Below, in pieces: positions 31,700 through 42,349 of a DNA stretch of 64,000 nucleotides. Under the pieces are notes generated by a model, which saw only the letters and a program-made list of their open reading frames with translations, made no database searches and was not told the DNA's origin. The stretch's first letter is position 1, and each line of letters opens with the position of its first letter. Made by a program: the position numbers and the translations under genes. Source of the stretch: Guadua angustifolia (taxonomy: Eukaryota; Streptophyta; Magnoliopsida; Poales; Poaceae); contig JAYEVE010000231.1 in the NCBI GenBank assembly GCA_036346375.1, positions 62,001 to 126,000 of the forward strand. Direction: 5' to 3'.

Positions 31700-31945
31700 T
31701 CTCTACAAGCGGTTCTACACACAACCGCACGGATCCTCACCTATTGAAGCGGTTCGTGTATCAAACCGCTTCTAGAGATCTAGAAGCGGTTCTAGACACG
31801 AACCGCTTCTAGAGATGGGACTCCAGAAGGGGTTCGTCTCAAGAACCGCTTCTAGAGACCCCCTCCCGCTCGTTGCCCACGAACCGCTTGTGGCACGTAG
31901 AGCACAAGCGGTGCGCACCTAACCGCTTGTGATAGACCGGTTGTG
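31700..31945. repeat. CACTA right subterminal repeat array
   Basis: Many AAGCGGTT / AACCGCTT motifs in facing pairs, for example TCTAGAAGCGGTTCTAGAC and GAACCGCTTCTAGAGA, counterpart of 20,490-20,760. Confidence 0.75.
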
Positions 31946-31969
31946 AAGGCCGGTTCTGTAGTAGTGTTA

Positions 31970-32481
31970 AGAGGTATATATTTGTGTTAGAAAAAAAAAG
32001 AAGTGAAAAAATAAGAGGAGAGAAAGAGCCAAACCGGCAAAAAAAATAGAGAGAAGAGAAAGAGAAGTAGAAAATCAGAATTGCTTGCATCCTTTGAGTC
32101 CTTTGTGCTTTGATATATCCCTTGCTAGGTTGAACTAGTTCTAGGAGCACGCTTAGGCCAGCAACTGTGACAAGAACTTTGAATCTTTATTCAGCTTTGC
32201 TAACTGTTTTTGAAATTTGCTAATCCTTGCTACTATACTTTGCCTTCGAAGCTCCACCTTTCTTCTGATCAGTTCAGGTTCAATTCGGCAATCACTACAC
32301 TCAAGCTTATCACGGTATCACGAACCAGCCGCCGGTTGTACCACCTGTTGCATTGGTAAGAACACTTGTAAGAGCGTGGTAAGACGCTTGAGAGTGAGTG
32401 AAACCACCTTCTGCCGCCAAAGTAGTTGATAGGATTATACCACGGTTGTTTTTGTTTCTTTTGTCTTTCTTTCAACTAACA
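31970..32481 (+). other. Gypsy leader, 3' part
   Basis: A purine-rich start is followed by untranslated sequence up to the gag ATG at 32,482. No gene. Confidence 0.5.
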
Positions 32482-33459
32482 ATGGCGGGTAATGAGGAAG
32501 ATGAGTGTGTTACACGGAACGAGCTTAACAATGCACTCAATGACATCAACGCAAACATCGCAAGGATCGGCCAAGATAACGATCAAAGATTGGAGAGGAT
32601 AGAGCGAAGCATCGCCAATCTTCTTACCAAGTTGGAAAATTTTGAGAGCAATTTGCCTCCCAATGGAGCTCACAGTGGAAGATCAAGAAGAGTCATCACA
32701 CGGAGATGAGGTGGATGGAGAGGGCCACGATGCCTTTGCCGCAAGGCCGGCTGTTACGAGGATGTGTGACAACAACAACGCCTGAATAACAACCGTCAAG
32801 GCATGGGAGGTAACAATTTTAATCCTCGTAATGGTCGTGGACATGATGATTCTTTTGCTAGGGTTAAATTTACCATACCATCTTTTTCTAGTACTTATGA
32901 TGCAGAAGTTTACTTAGATTGGGAAATGATAGTTGAACAAAAATTTAACTCCCATCTTGTTCTGAGATACATAGAGTTAGACAAGCTACTAGTGAGTTTA
33001 AAGATTTTGCTATCATTTGGTGGAATGAAATAGTAAATCTTTGGATTAGCACCGTCGTGGGATAGATTAAAACAAGCCATGCGTAGAAGATTTGTTCCTC
33101 CTTCTTATAAGCGTGATATGCTCCGAAATTGCAACGCTTAAATCAAAATAATAAATCTGTTGAGAAGTACTACCAAGAGCTACAAATAGGCATGTTGCGT
33201 TGTGAGGTAGTTGAGGATGAGGAGGATAAGATGGCTCGTTTTATGGGGGTTTACGGCGTGAGATTCGGGACATAATTGATTACAAAGAATATAATTCTAT
33301 CAATAGATTGTTTCAGCTTGCTATGTTGGCGAGAAAAAAGAAGCTGCGGGGAAAACAACAAAGGCCAAGGAGCAATTTCGCAACATACCCACACCAAAGA
33401 CGACGCCTGGGACAACCAAATCAGCACCACCCCTTTACATTGGGTCTGCTGCCCCCTCC
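32482..33459 (+). pseudogene. gag region of the large gypsy element
   Basis: It starts MAGNEEDECVTRNELNNALN, followed by a coiled-coil-like segment to a TGA at 32,707-32,709. Two compensating shifts at about 32,703 and 32,785 and others after 32,990 break the frame. The retrotransposon gag domain is recognisable in ARVKFTIPSFSSTYDAEVYL, DWEMIVEQKFNSH (32,803-33,033) and, in other frames, RRRFVPPSYKRDM and MARFMGG. Structural protein of the element particle. Confidence 0.8.
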
Positions 33460-34290
33460 ATGAGTAGGGCGCGTTCAGCAGCACCATCACCGCCATCACG
33501 AGTACCCGAGGTGAGTAAATCTAACCATGTGCAGGCACCAACAAAGAGTTCTTCATCGGTGGCTCAAACAACGGAAATTGTGTGCCACCGATGCAAGGGG
33601 ATGGACCATGTCATGAAGGATTGGCCAAGTCGTCGAGCGTACATTGCAACAGAAGAAGGTGGGTACATTAGTGCTATTGATGTTGAGGATGAATATGCTC
33701 TTGTAGCTAACCTTGCAGATAATGAGGATAACCATGAGACGGGCGACGATGATGAGGAAATTTTAGGGACCGCTGCCACCGAGAATTATAGGACAATCAT
33801 TGTGCAACGAGTGTTGAGCGCTCAAATGGATCAAGCGGACAAACTGCAACACCATAATTTGTTTCAGATGTACCTCATCGTCAAGGACTGTCGTGTCCGT
33901 GTCATAATTGATGGTGGGAGCTGCAATAACTTGGTGAGTTCAGATCTGATGGAGAAGCTTTGCTTGCCCACACGTGCACACCCTCATCCCTACCATATTC
34001 AATGGTTCAATAACAACGGTAAGGTGAAGGTAACACAAACTGCGAGAGTGCAATTTTCCATTGGAACATACCATGATTTTGCTGATTTTGATGTAGTGCC
34101 TATGCAAGCATGTTCCCTTTTGTTAGGCCGTCCATGGGAATTTGATACTGATGCAATTCATCACGGTAGAAGTAACAAATACACTCTTATACACAAGAGG
34201 AATAAAATCACTTTACTTCCTATGACTCCTGCTGAATTGTGCAATGTGACAAAGAGAGAGCTGAAAATGAGAGAAAGGAGAGTGCGCTAG
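33460..34290 (+). pseudogene. gag C-terminus and protease of the large gypsy element
   Basis: One open frame of 276 codons carries the zinc knuckle CHRCKGMDHVMKDWPS. The fourth ligand, normally Cys, is Trp here. The aspartic protease follows, with VIIDGGSCNNLVSSDLME and the closing LLLGRPWEFD. The DGG form of the protease active site is common in plant chromoviruses. The frame is lost within 34,239-34,290, where the RT frame takes over. Confidence 0.85.
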
Positions 34291-35354
34291 AATCTGAAAA
34301 TCAGCAAGTGGCTAAAAATATTTTCTCACCTAAGAAAGACAAGAAAGAACCTAGTTCTAGGTCCAAGGGAATTAAATTGAAGGGTGGTGTTATGCTTGCT
34401 ACAAAATCTGACCTTGCTAAAATTAATGAGAATGATGCACCATGCTATGCTTTGATATGCAAAGAAGCTTTATTTTCATTTCATGATATGTCTAGCTCTT
34501 TGCCTCCTGCTGTCACTAACCTTTTGCAGGAGTATGAGGATGTGTTTCCAGCTGAGATACCCCCGGGGCTGCCACCTATTCGAGGTATTGAGCACCAAAT
34601 CGACTTGATCCCGGGAGCGACTTTGCCAAACCGAGCTGCTTATAGGACCAACCCTGAGGAGACTAAGGAGATTCAGCGCCAAGTCCAAGATCTTTTAGAC
34701 CGCGGGTATGTACGTGAGAGCCTTAGTCCTTGTGTTGTTCCTATTATTTTGGTTCCTAAGAAAGATGGCAATTGGCGCATGTGCGTAGATTGTAGAGCCA
34801 TTAACAATATCACAATAAGGTACCGTCATCCTATCCCTAGGTTAGACGACATGCTTGATGAGTTAAGTGGTTCTATAATTTTTTCTAAGGTTGACTTGCG
34901 TAGTGGATACCACCAAATAAGAATGAAATTGGGAGATGAATGGAAAACAGCCTTTAAAACCAAGTTTGGATTGTATGAGTGGTTAGTCATGCCTTTTGGT
35001 TTAACTAATGCACCTAGCACTTTCATGCGCTTAATGAACGAGGTTTTACGAGCTTTCATTGGAAAATTTGTGGTGGTTTATTTTGATGATATATTGATTT
35101 ACAGCAAGTCGTTACATGAACATCTTGATCATCTACGTGTTGTTTTTGATGCTTTGCGTGCTGCACGTTTATTTGGTAACCTCAAGAAGTGCACTTTTTG
35201 CACCGAATCAGTATCGTTTCTTGGCTATGTTGTGACTCATGCAGGAATTGAGGTGGATGAAGCCAAGGTGCACGCGATTAAAGTTGGCCAACACCCGGCG
35301 ATTTCACAAGTGTGGAGCTTCCATGGACTTGCGGATTTTACCGCCGCTTTGTGA
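34239..35354 (+). pseudogene. Reverse transcriptase of the large gypsy element
   Basis: An almost full RT domain stands in one frame: RGYVRESLSPCVVPIILVPK, FSKVDLRSGYHQIRMK, WLVMPFGLTNAPSTFM, the catalytic VVYFDDILIYSKS and VSFLGYVVTHAGIEV. A frameshift at about 35,284 ends it before the RNase H tether. It would copy element RNA into DNA. Confidence 0.88.
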
Positions 35355-36056
35355 AGGATTTCAGCACCATTGCAGCCCCATTGAGCGAGTTGACGAAGAA
35401 GGAGTTGTGTTCCATTGGGGGCAAGCACAGGAGAATGCCTTCAACATTTTGAAAGATAAGCTTACTAATGCACCTTTACTCCAACTTCCTGATTTTAATA
35501 AGACCTTTGAGAATGTGATGCTAGTGGGGTTGGAATTGGTGGTGTTCTGATGCAAGATAGTAAACCTGTTGTTTACTTTAGCAAAAAATTGAGTGGTCCT
35601 ATTTTAAATTATTCCACGTATGATAAAGAATTGTATGTTCTTGTGCGATCTTTAGAAACGTGGCAACATTATCTTTGGCCCAAAGAATTTGTTATTCATT
35701 CCGATCATGAGTCACTAAAACATATTCGCAGTCAAGTGAAACTGAATCGTAGACATGCTAAATGGATTGAATTTATTGAATTTTTTCCTTATGTTATCAA
35801 ACACAAGAAAGGGAAGGATAATGTGATTGCTGATGTCTTGTCTAGGAGATATACCATGTTGTCCCAACTTGATTATCGTATACTTGGATTGGAATCAATT
35901 AAAGAACAATATGCTAATGATGATGATTTTATGGATGTCTTGCTGCATTGCAAAGAGGGAAGAACATGGGACAAATATGTGATAAATGATGGATTTGTGT
36001 TTAGAGCTAACCGCCTATGCATTCCAGTTGGATCCGTTCGTTTTTTTTTGATCTGA
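35355..36056 (+). pseudogene. RNase H region of the large gypsy element
   Basis: Pieces in two frames: EGVVFHWGQAQENAFNILKD then LQLPDFNKTF, a small deletion at about 35,507, and then LMQDSKPVVYFSKKLSG, YSTYDKELYVLVRSLETW, FVIHSDHESLKHI and KKGKDNVIADVLSRR. The deletion removes the segment around the first catalytic Asp. A TGA at 36,054-36,056 ends the frame. Confidence 0.85.
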
Positions 36057-37241
36057 GAGGCTCATGGAGGAGGTTTGATGGGTCATTTTGGTGCCAAGAA
36101 GACGGAGGCCGTGCTGTCCGCTCACTTCTTTTAGCCGAAGATGAGGCGAGACATTGAGAGGTTTGTATCCCGCTGCACTACATGTCAAAAGGCTAAGTCA
36201 AGATTGAATCCACATGGTTTATATATGCCTCTTCCTGTTCCTAGCACTCCATGGGAGGATATATCTATGGACTTTATTTTAGGGCTGCCTAGGACCAAGA
36301 GGGGGAGGGATAGTATCTTTGTGGTGGTTGATAGATTTTCTAAGATGGCTCACTTTATTCCTTGTCATAAGAGCGACGATGCTGTCAATATTGCTAACCT
36401 TTTCTTTCAAGAAATCGTTCGCTTGCATGGTATGCCTTCTACTATTATTTCAGATCGTGATGCCAAGTTTTTGAGCCACTTTTGGAGAACTCTATGGAAT
36501 AAATTGGGAACCAAGCTGCTGTTTTCAACAACATGTCATCCCCAAACCGACGGCCAAACCGAGGTAGTAAATCGTACATTATCTACTATGTTGAGGGCTG
36601 TTTTGAAGAAGAATTTAAAGATGTGGGAAGAGTGTTTGCCACATGTTGAGTTCGCTTATAATAGGGTGGTACACTCCACCACCAAGGTAAGTCCTTTTCA
36701 GGTAGTGTATGTCTTCAATCCCCGTGCTCCTATTGATCTATTACCTTTACCTACTAGTGAACGAGTTAATCATGATGCTAAGGAACGTGCTGAATTTATT
36801 CTGAAATTGCATGAAAAGACTAAAGAAAATATTGAAATGATGAATGAAAGGTATAGGACTGCGGGAAGTAAAGGTAGAAAGGAAGTAAAACTTGAACCGG
36901 GTGATTTAGTATGGTTACACTTGAGAAAGGATCGTTTTCCAGAATTGAGAAAGTCTAAATTAATGCCTAGAGCTGATGGTCCTTTCAAGATACTTGAGAA
37001 AATAAATGATAATGCATATAAACTTGAGTTGCCGCCCGAATTTGGGGTTAGTCCCACATTTAACATTGCAGATTTGAAACCGTTCATGGGAGAAGAAGAT
37101 GAGCTTGAGTCGAGGACGACTCCACTTCAAGAGGGGGAGGATGATGAGGACATCACTCCTATGCATCGCGCCGAGACTCCTCCAGTTGTGATGCAAGGAC
37201 CCATCACAAGAGCACGAGCACGGCAATTGAATCAACAGTGA
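36057..37241 (+). pseudogene. Integrase of the large gypsy element, reading into the 3' LTR
   Basis: The same frame continues after the TGA with the HHCC finger (AHGGGLMGHFG ... CTTCQKAK), broken by a TAG at 36,132-36,134 in place of the usual Trp codon. From 36,141 it is open for 366 codons. The catalytic triad is in MDFILGLP, ISDRDAKF and TDGQTEVVNR. The tail has KPFMGEEDELES and ends GPITRARARQLNQQ at 37,241, 100 bases inside the LTR. No chromodomain is visible; the tail overlapping the LTR resembles CRM-type integrases. Confidence 0.88.
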
Positions 37242-38280
37242 GCTCGTTCCTAAGTGCCTGTGTATATATTTGTAAGGATGGTATGCTACCTAATGATATT
37301 ATTGATTATATTGTACTTAGGAACTTTGGAGAGGATCATGAAGGCCTTGGGAACTAGCAAGGGCCAGGAGGGAGGCAAGGAGGACGTCCAAGTCAAGTTG
37401 GAGTCCCAATTCATCTTGGAGTCGGAGTCCCAATTCAACTCGGAGTCGACTACCTCGGCCACCAGGAGCAGTGTTCACTAAAATTGTCGCCCAGGCCACA
37501 AACGGACTCCGATTTCAATTATCCACATATGTATTGAAAGCTAAGGAGATAATATTTCCAATGGAACAAGTTTCAGGTGAATTGGACTTTGGAGTTAATA
37601 GGAATATGCAAAACAATCCAGAATACTTTTTCAGTCCGAGTTCGAGTCCAGTTCGGCCTCAGCAACAGCACTGACTTTAAAGTGCCATAACTTTTGATTC
37701 CGGAGGGCTCTGGAGACTCATAAGTACACGTTTGAAAGATCTCGGAGTCTACTTTCCAAAGGATCCGGCCTCACCTCAAAATTCCTTTAGATGCGTCCAA
37801 AAACTGCCAAAAACCAAACATTGCTTTTTCAGTCCGAGTCAAACTCTAGTCAAAGTAGGCTTGATGTTTTCAATTTGAGTTATATTAGATCTCCAATGCT
37901 ATGGACGACCCCCTCCTGCTCCCCTAGTATAAATAACCTCCCAAACCCTCATCTAGGACTTGGGTCTTGCTTAGATCAATTCTGTCTTTGAATAGTATCG
38001 CCGTTCATTCGGTTTGTGAGACCCCAACTCATGTGCTTAATATAATTCGCAATTTCAGATTGCTTCTTCTACGTTCTTGCTTGTGTTCTCGATTCGCATG
38101 CATGGATAAGCCTTCTTGGCGAGGTCAACCGTGTTTGTGCAAGGTTGATAACCAACAGAGCCGTGGTATAGCGATTGCTGGGTTCGGATCGGTTCTGATC
38201 AGAAGCCGGATCGTCAACGTCGAGTCTCCACCAATCGACTTACCTCTACCTGTTGGAAGATCGGGCCACCGTGCGCATCA
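37142..38280 (+). repeat. 3' LTR of the large gypsy element
   Basis: Pairs with 18,558-19,698 (1139 vs 1141 bp). The TATA box TATAAATAA is at 37,928-37,936. Its first 100 bases encode the end of integrase. Confidence 0.92.
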
Positions 38281-38285
38281 CAGCC

Positions 38286-38462
38286 GCTCAAGCCTCGACC
38301 CTGATGAGACAGCGGAGATGGCGGACAGGCGCGTCGCATGAGCGTCTTACAAGTCGCCTGATGGGGATCGCTGATCGGCAACGGAGAAAATGAACGTCGG
38401 TCACTCGGTCGTCGCCTCGGTAATTTAATGGGCCAAAAACGAAACGTCACTAGCAGACTAGC
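38286..38462. other. Pre-insertion DNA right of the gypsy element
   Basis: Joins 18,552 when the element is removed. GC-rich at first; no gene recognised. Confidence 0.35.
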
Positions 38463-38464
38463 TA

Positions 38465-38651
38465 CTCCCTCCATGCTCCATCGCATATTCCTTTGCATGC
38501 AATGCTAATTAAGGATTCATAATTACTGCTAGCTTAATTACCATGGAACGCTATTTAATTAAGGGTAGCATCGGAACAAAATCAACAAAAAAACAGCTAT
38601 GCTAAAATTCGTGCCAAAACTAATACGCCCTATAATATGGGACGGAGGGAG
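38465..38651. mobile_element. Stowaway MITE (Tc1/mariner type), 187 bp
   Basis: It starts CTCCCTCC and ends TATGGGACGGAGGGAG, flanked by TA at 38,463-38,464 and 38,652-38,653. The terminal motif CTCCCTCCGTCCCATA is characteristic of grass Stowaway elements. Confidence 0.8.
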
Positions 38652-38719
38652 TATTAACTAATTAATTTGATAAGATAATAATGGACTGCTTGGCTTGCTA
38701 ATACCTACAAACTATATGG

Positions 38720-38804
38720 ACCGAGGCCTTCCTAAATTGAGGGCCCCCCCTAAATTGGGGGTCCCTGGCGGTCGCACCGGCCGACCCCCTTTGGACCGGC
38801 CCTG
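38720..38804. mobile_element. hAT-like terminal fragment
   Basis: GGGCCCCCCCTAAATTGGGG leads to GGACCGGCCCTG at 38,804, like the ends at 217 and 62,583. No coding sequence. Confidence 0.4.
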
Positions 38805-40309
38805 ATTAGAACCGGCAGTACGTGATCGGCAATGATAGTCTGTATCATTGCCGGTTTTAAATAGAATTGGTAGTGATAGTGTAAATCCAAAAATCACTCG
38901 GTAAAATCAAAAAATAAATTTATTTGCACCTGGATCAACCAGTATTTACTATTACGCACGTTCGTGCGTCACAAGTCACGCGATATTCGCGCGAAATACG
39001 CGCGCATGCGGTTACTAGGGTTCGAACTCGTGACCTGCTACTTCATGTGAACAGCTCTTACCATCTCACCTAACAAACACTTCTCAACTACTATAAGATG
39101 TATGTTCCTTTTATCCCTTTGTATCCGAAAGTTTCAACGAATATTTGGATGTCTAAACGATTTCAAATAAAAAAGTTGTCAACAACAAAGTTGTAGATCT
39201 CATCAAGAGCTACAATTTTTATATAAATTTTATCTCCATACAACTCCATATACAAAAGTTATGATTTTTTCAAAAATATAATAGTCTCACTGACGGTTTG
39301 GATTCCAAACAGACAGTGATAATATTTTTAAAAAATCATAACTTTTACAAATGGAGTCGGATGGAGACAAAATTTATATAAAAATTGTAGCTCTCGATGA
39401 GATCTACAACGTTTTAGTTGATAACTTTTTTATTTGAAGCCATTTAAACTTCCAAATATTCGTTGATAACTTTTATCCCTTCGCATCTGAAAGTTTCAAC
39501 GATTATTTAGACGTCTAAATGAATTTAAATAAAAAAGTTGTCAACTACAAAGTTGTAGATCTCACCAAGAGCTACAATTTTGATATAAATTTTGTCTCTA
39601 TCCGACCCTGTATGCAAAAGTTATGATTTTTTAAAAAATATTATCATTACCGGTTCAATTTTGAACCGGCAGTGATACTATTATCAGTGCTTGTTCTTGT
39701 TGAGAACCGGCAGTGATAATCCCATCGACAGTTCGGATTCGAATAGGTAGTGATATTTTAAAAAATCATAACTTTTACATACGGAGTCGAATGGAGACAA
39801 AATTTATATGAAAATTGTACCCCTCAATGAGATCTATAACTTTGTAGTTGACAACGTTTTTATTTGAAGTTGTTTAGTCTTCCAAATAATCATTGACAAC
39901 TTTTATCCCTTTGCATCCGAAAGTTTCAATGATTATTTAGATGTCTAAATGTCTTTACATAAAAAATTTGTCTACTACAAAGTTGTAGATCTCATCGAGA
40001 GCTACAATTTTCATATAAATTTTGTCTCCATCCTACTCCGTATGCAAAAGTTATGATTTTTTTCAAAAAATATTATCACTGCCGGTTCGATTCCGAACCG
40101 GTAGTGATACTTCCTCCATTATCACTGCCGGTTCTTATTGAGAACTAGCAGTGATAATAACTTATCACTGTCGGTTCTTAAGAAGAACCGGCAGTAATAG
40201 TATCATTGCCAATTTAGTTTATGAACTGGCAGTAAAAGTGTTATCACTACTGGTTCTAACCGAACCGACAGTGATAGACCGGTAAGAAAGAGGTTTTTTT
40301 GTAGTAGTG
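38805..40309. mobile_element. Non-autonomous CACTA element, 5' truncated
   Basis: It ends TTTTTTTGTAGTAGTG at 40,309. Subterminal AACCGGCAGTGATA motifs occur in both orientations at 38,810-38,875 and 39,645-40,285. The 5' CACTA terminus is missing at the junction with the hAT fragment. The interior consists of inverted copies of one module (39,160-40,060). No coding region. Confidence 0.7.
39000..39085 (-). repeat. tRNA-like sequence inside the CACTA relic
   Basis: Minus strand TTAGGTGAGATGGTAAGAGC resembles an A box region. CACGAGTTCGAACCCTAG further on matches a B box, with about tRNA spacing. It is probably a SINE or tRNA relic and not a functional tRNA gene, since no full cloverleaf is evident. 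Confidence 0.4.
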
Positions 40310-41308
40310 AGTTTGTATTTATTTGGTATTTCTCTCTCGATGCACGTAGATGTTGAAGTGCTCAGAACGTTTGAGAATGAAGCATGAATCAAGTTCATGA
40401 TCCAAATCAAGAACAAGACTTATTTCAAGGCATGTTATGCTTTGACCATGTTGTACCGAGTTTTACAAATGCTATATTGATTTAAACGACTGAACGTTAT
40501 TTTATGCTTAGAACTGTTTTTCATTAATTTTGGTTCTAGCTATTCAACCCAATTGAATTATGCCTTCATTGTCATTTGTTGCCATAATTATTTGTCAACT
40601 TAGAAAGGATAATTATTAGTTGGTTGGTTAGATCGTGTGTACTTGTTTAGGTATGCCATGTATAGCTGAGTCTTTTGAAAGTACAAATTTAATTTGATTA
40701 ATAAAATATAGGACATGTTTATGAAAAAGGTGTGTCATATGTTGTTACACAATAATGTTGAGTTACTAATGGTATCTATTGCACGTCAACTGGAGTGATA
40801 AATGATTTAGACTAGGGCAAGTAGTTAGGTGCTATGTGCCATAGCTGGTCTGTGACATTGGATTGGTGCATTGATATGTGAGTGAGAGTGATATGAGTGT
40901 TGGAAGTCCTGTCTCAGTTAATTAAGGACTTAATCTTGCAAGCCATTGAATTAGGCTAATCATGCAACTACGTGTCTATTATGGGCTAGACATAACTCAG
41001 TAAATTACCAAGTCTTGACATATGATGCCTCAGGTGGAAGTCCAAACTATGTGTGCGGTCAGAGGAGGGTGCATTTGTAGTGGGCTCACATCTTGAGCAA
41101 GAATTGTTCTAATCTAACGATGAGTCTCTTCTATTCTTCTACTTTGTGTGAGGAAAGGAATAGCAAGTTTATACTTATCGGGTGGGTCTATGTTTGAATA
41201 GAGTTTCTAAAATATTTTGTTATGATCTTCTTAGTGGCATGTCAATGGGTACAAGTAATGGCTAGCAGTATAAGTAGATTGATCATATCTTAGGGTAAAG
41301 TGTATATG
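40310..41308. other. AT-rich non-coding sequence
   Basis: No gene, element end or repeat recognised. Confidence 0.4.
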
Positions 41309-41792
41309 TAACACCCCGACGCCAAACGCGCCATGGATGCTACCAAAAGACTCTAAATCACTAATGACATCTCTACGGAAAGACTTAAATGAACCTTTTA
41401 AACGCTTAAAACCGGCTTAAAACTAAGCCACAGAAATTTACGAAATTTCGGCATGACCTCTCTAGAACAGAGGACATCCACTCAGCAGACAAAAGAATAA
41501 TAGCAGTTATATAATATATCGATCACTCAAAATGTTGCAGTAAGTTCCTCGCTGCGAGATCCCTCTCCCCGAGCCAGCGCTGCTCGGATGCCGCAGTAGT
41601 TCTTCGCTGCGAGATCCCTCTCCCCAGGCCAGCGCTGCTCGGATGCCACAGTAGTTCTTCACTGCGAGATCCCTCTCCCTGAGCCAGCGCTGCTCGGACG
41701 CCGCAGTAGTTCTCCCAATCCTCCCTGTGAGTCTGGAGGCTTAAGGGGAAGGCCCGGTTGAGCAACCTCCCCCTTAGGCCTCGGGGGCTAGC
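41309..41792. other. Sequence with LTR-like TGTAACACCCC start and PPT-like end
   Basis: TGTAACACCCCGACG at 41,309 resembles 49,922. GCCTCGGGGGCTAGC at 41,778-41,792 is a purine-rich tract directly before the LTR-like TGACGGGGATTGGGAAATT. It probably holds the 3' remnant of a gypsy element. No coding frame recognised. Confidence 0.35.
41541..41715. repeat. 55-bp tandem repeat, about 3.2 copies
   Basis: GCTGCGAGATCCCTCTCCC recurs at 41,551, 41,606 and 41,661 (the last with one change), each followed by AGCCAGCGCTGCTCGGA or a close variant. Confidence 0.85.
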
Positions 41793-42300
41793 TGACGGGG
41801 ATTGGGAAATTCCAGCAGCCGACCATGTTTGCCCTTGGGCGTTGTCCCCAAGGAAGGTCTCCGGATAGCCTAGCCTACAGGCCCACCTCGCCCTCTGTCA
41901 AGTTCGCCCCTGAGCATGCTTGCTCGGGAAAGTACGGCTAGCGACCAAGACCGAATAAGAGCCCTAGGATCGACCAAAAGACTGGGCACAATTCACGAAG
42001 ACGGCGCGGCGATTAATTACGTGACGGCTCGAAGGCCTGCGCGCACAGGGGCTGCACGCCCGCGGTCTCCGCGTCTGCCATTCGCGCCTACTGCACCCAT
42101 GTCGCGTTGCGCCCGGCGGGAGGCGCGGGAACAGCCGCGCCCACGTCCGAACAGTAGAACGCCCCCTGTAATGAATGCTTTGTCGCCTGTAATCCCCTAT
42201 AAATACCTCCTCGCCCGAAGTAGGAGGGGTTGGGTTCATTTTTCACATCTCATCTCCACTTGTACGCAGCACTTGTAACACGTCTTCTTGCCTTTCCTTG
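41793..42300 (+). repeat. 3' LTR remnant of a Tat-like gypsy element
   Basis: It begins TGACGGGGATTGGGAAATTC right after a PPT-like GCCTCGGGGGCTAGC. It contains a TATA box (TATAAATA, 42,198-42,205) and ends near 42,300 without a clear boundary. It is related in its start to 43,772 but differs inside. No partner LTR lies in the window. Confidence 0.5.
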
Positions 42301-42349
42301 CTCCGGGCAGCGGGAGCATGCGCTTCGCCGTCTGGAGCAGCTCTTGGTT

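Larger units (their letters stand above)
20451..31966. mobile_element. Complete 11.5-kb CACTA (En/Spm) element
   Basis: It starts CACTACTACAGAACCGGC and ends with the exact reverse complement (31,949-31,966). TTA target duplications lie at 20,448-20,450 and 31,967-31,969. Subterminal regions (20,490-20,750; 31,700-31,945) are packed with ACAAGCGGTT / AAGCGGTT motifs in both orientations. Inside are a TNP2-like transposase (minus), a PTTA/Ulp1 gene (minus) and a GRF zinc-finger gene (plus). The centre (25,965-27,240) is a large inverted repeat carrying the same motifs. It inserted into the leader of the gypsy element. TNP2 is frame-broken, so this copy is probably not autonomous, though its ends look mobilisable. 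Confidence 0.93.
18558..38280 (+). mobile_element. Full-length Ty3/gypsy retrotransposon (CRM-like), host of a nested CACTA element
   Basis: LTRs at 18,558-19,698 and 37,142-38,280 begin TGATGAGGAC and end GCGCATCA. Perfect CAGCC duplications lie at 18,553-18,557 and 38,281-38,285. The PBS TGGTATCAGAGC follows the left LTR, and the PPT AAGAGGGGGAGGA (37,129-37,141) precedes the right one. Without the 11.5-kb CACTA insertion the element is about 8.2 kb. Domain order is gag, protease, RT, RNase H, integrase. No chromodomain is seen, and the pol frame ends inside the 3' LTR. Both traits suggest the CRM group, but this needs RT phylogeny. Many frameshifts make it non-functional. Confidence 0.92.

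Noticed and set aside
39000..39085. Functional tRNA gene
   Set aside because: A- and B-box-like sequences only; no convincing cloverleaf or anticodon arm by eye, and it lies inside a CACTA relic.
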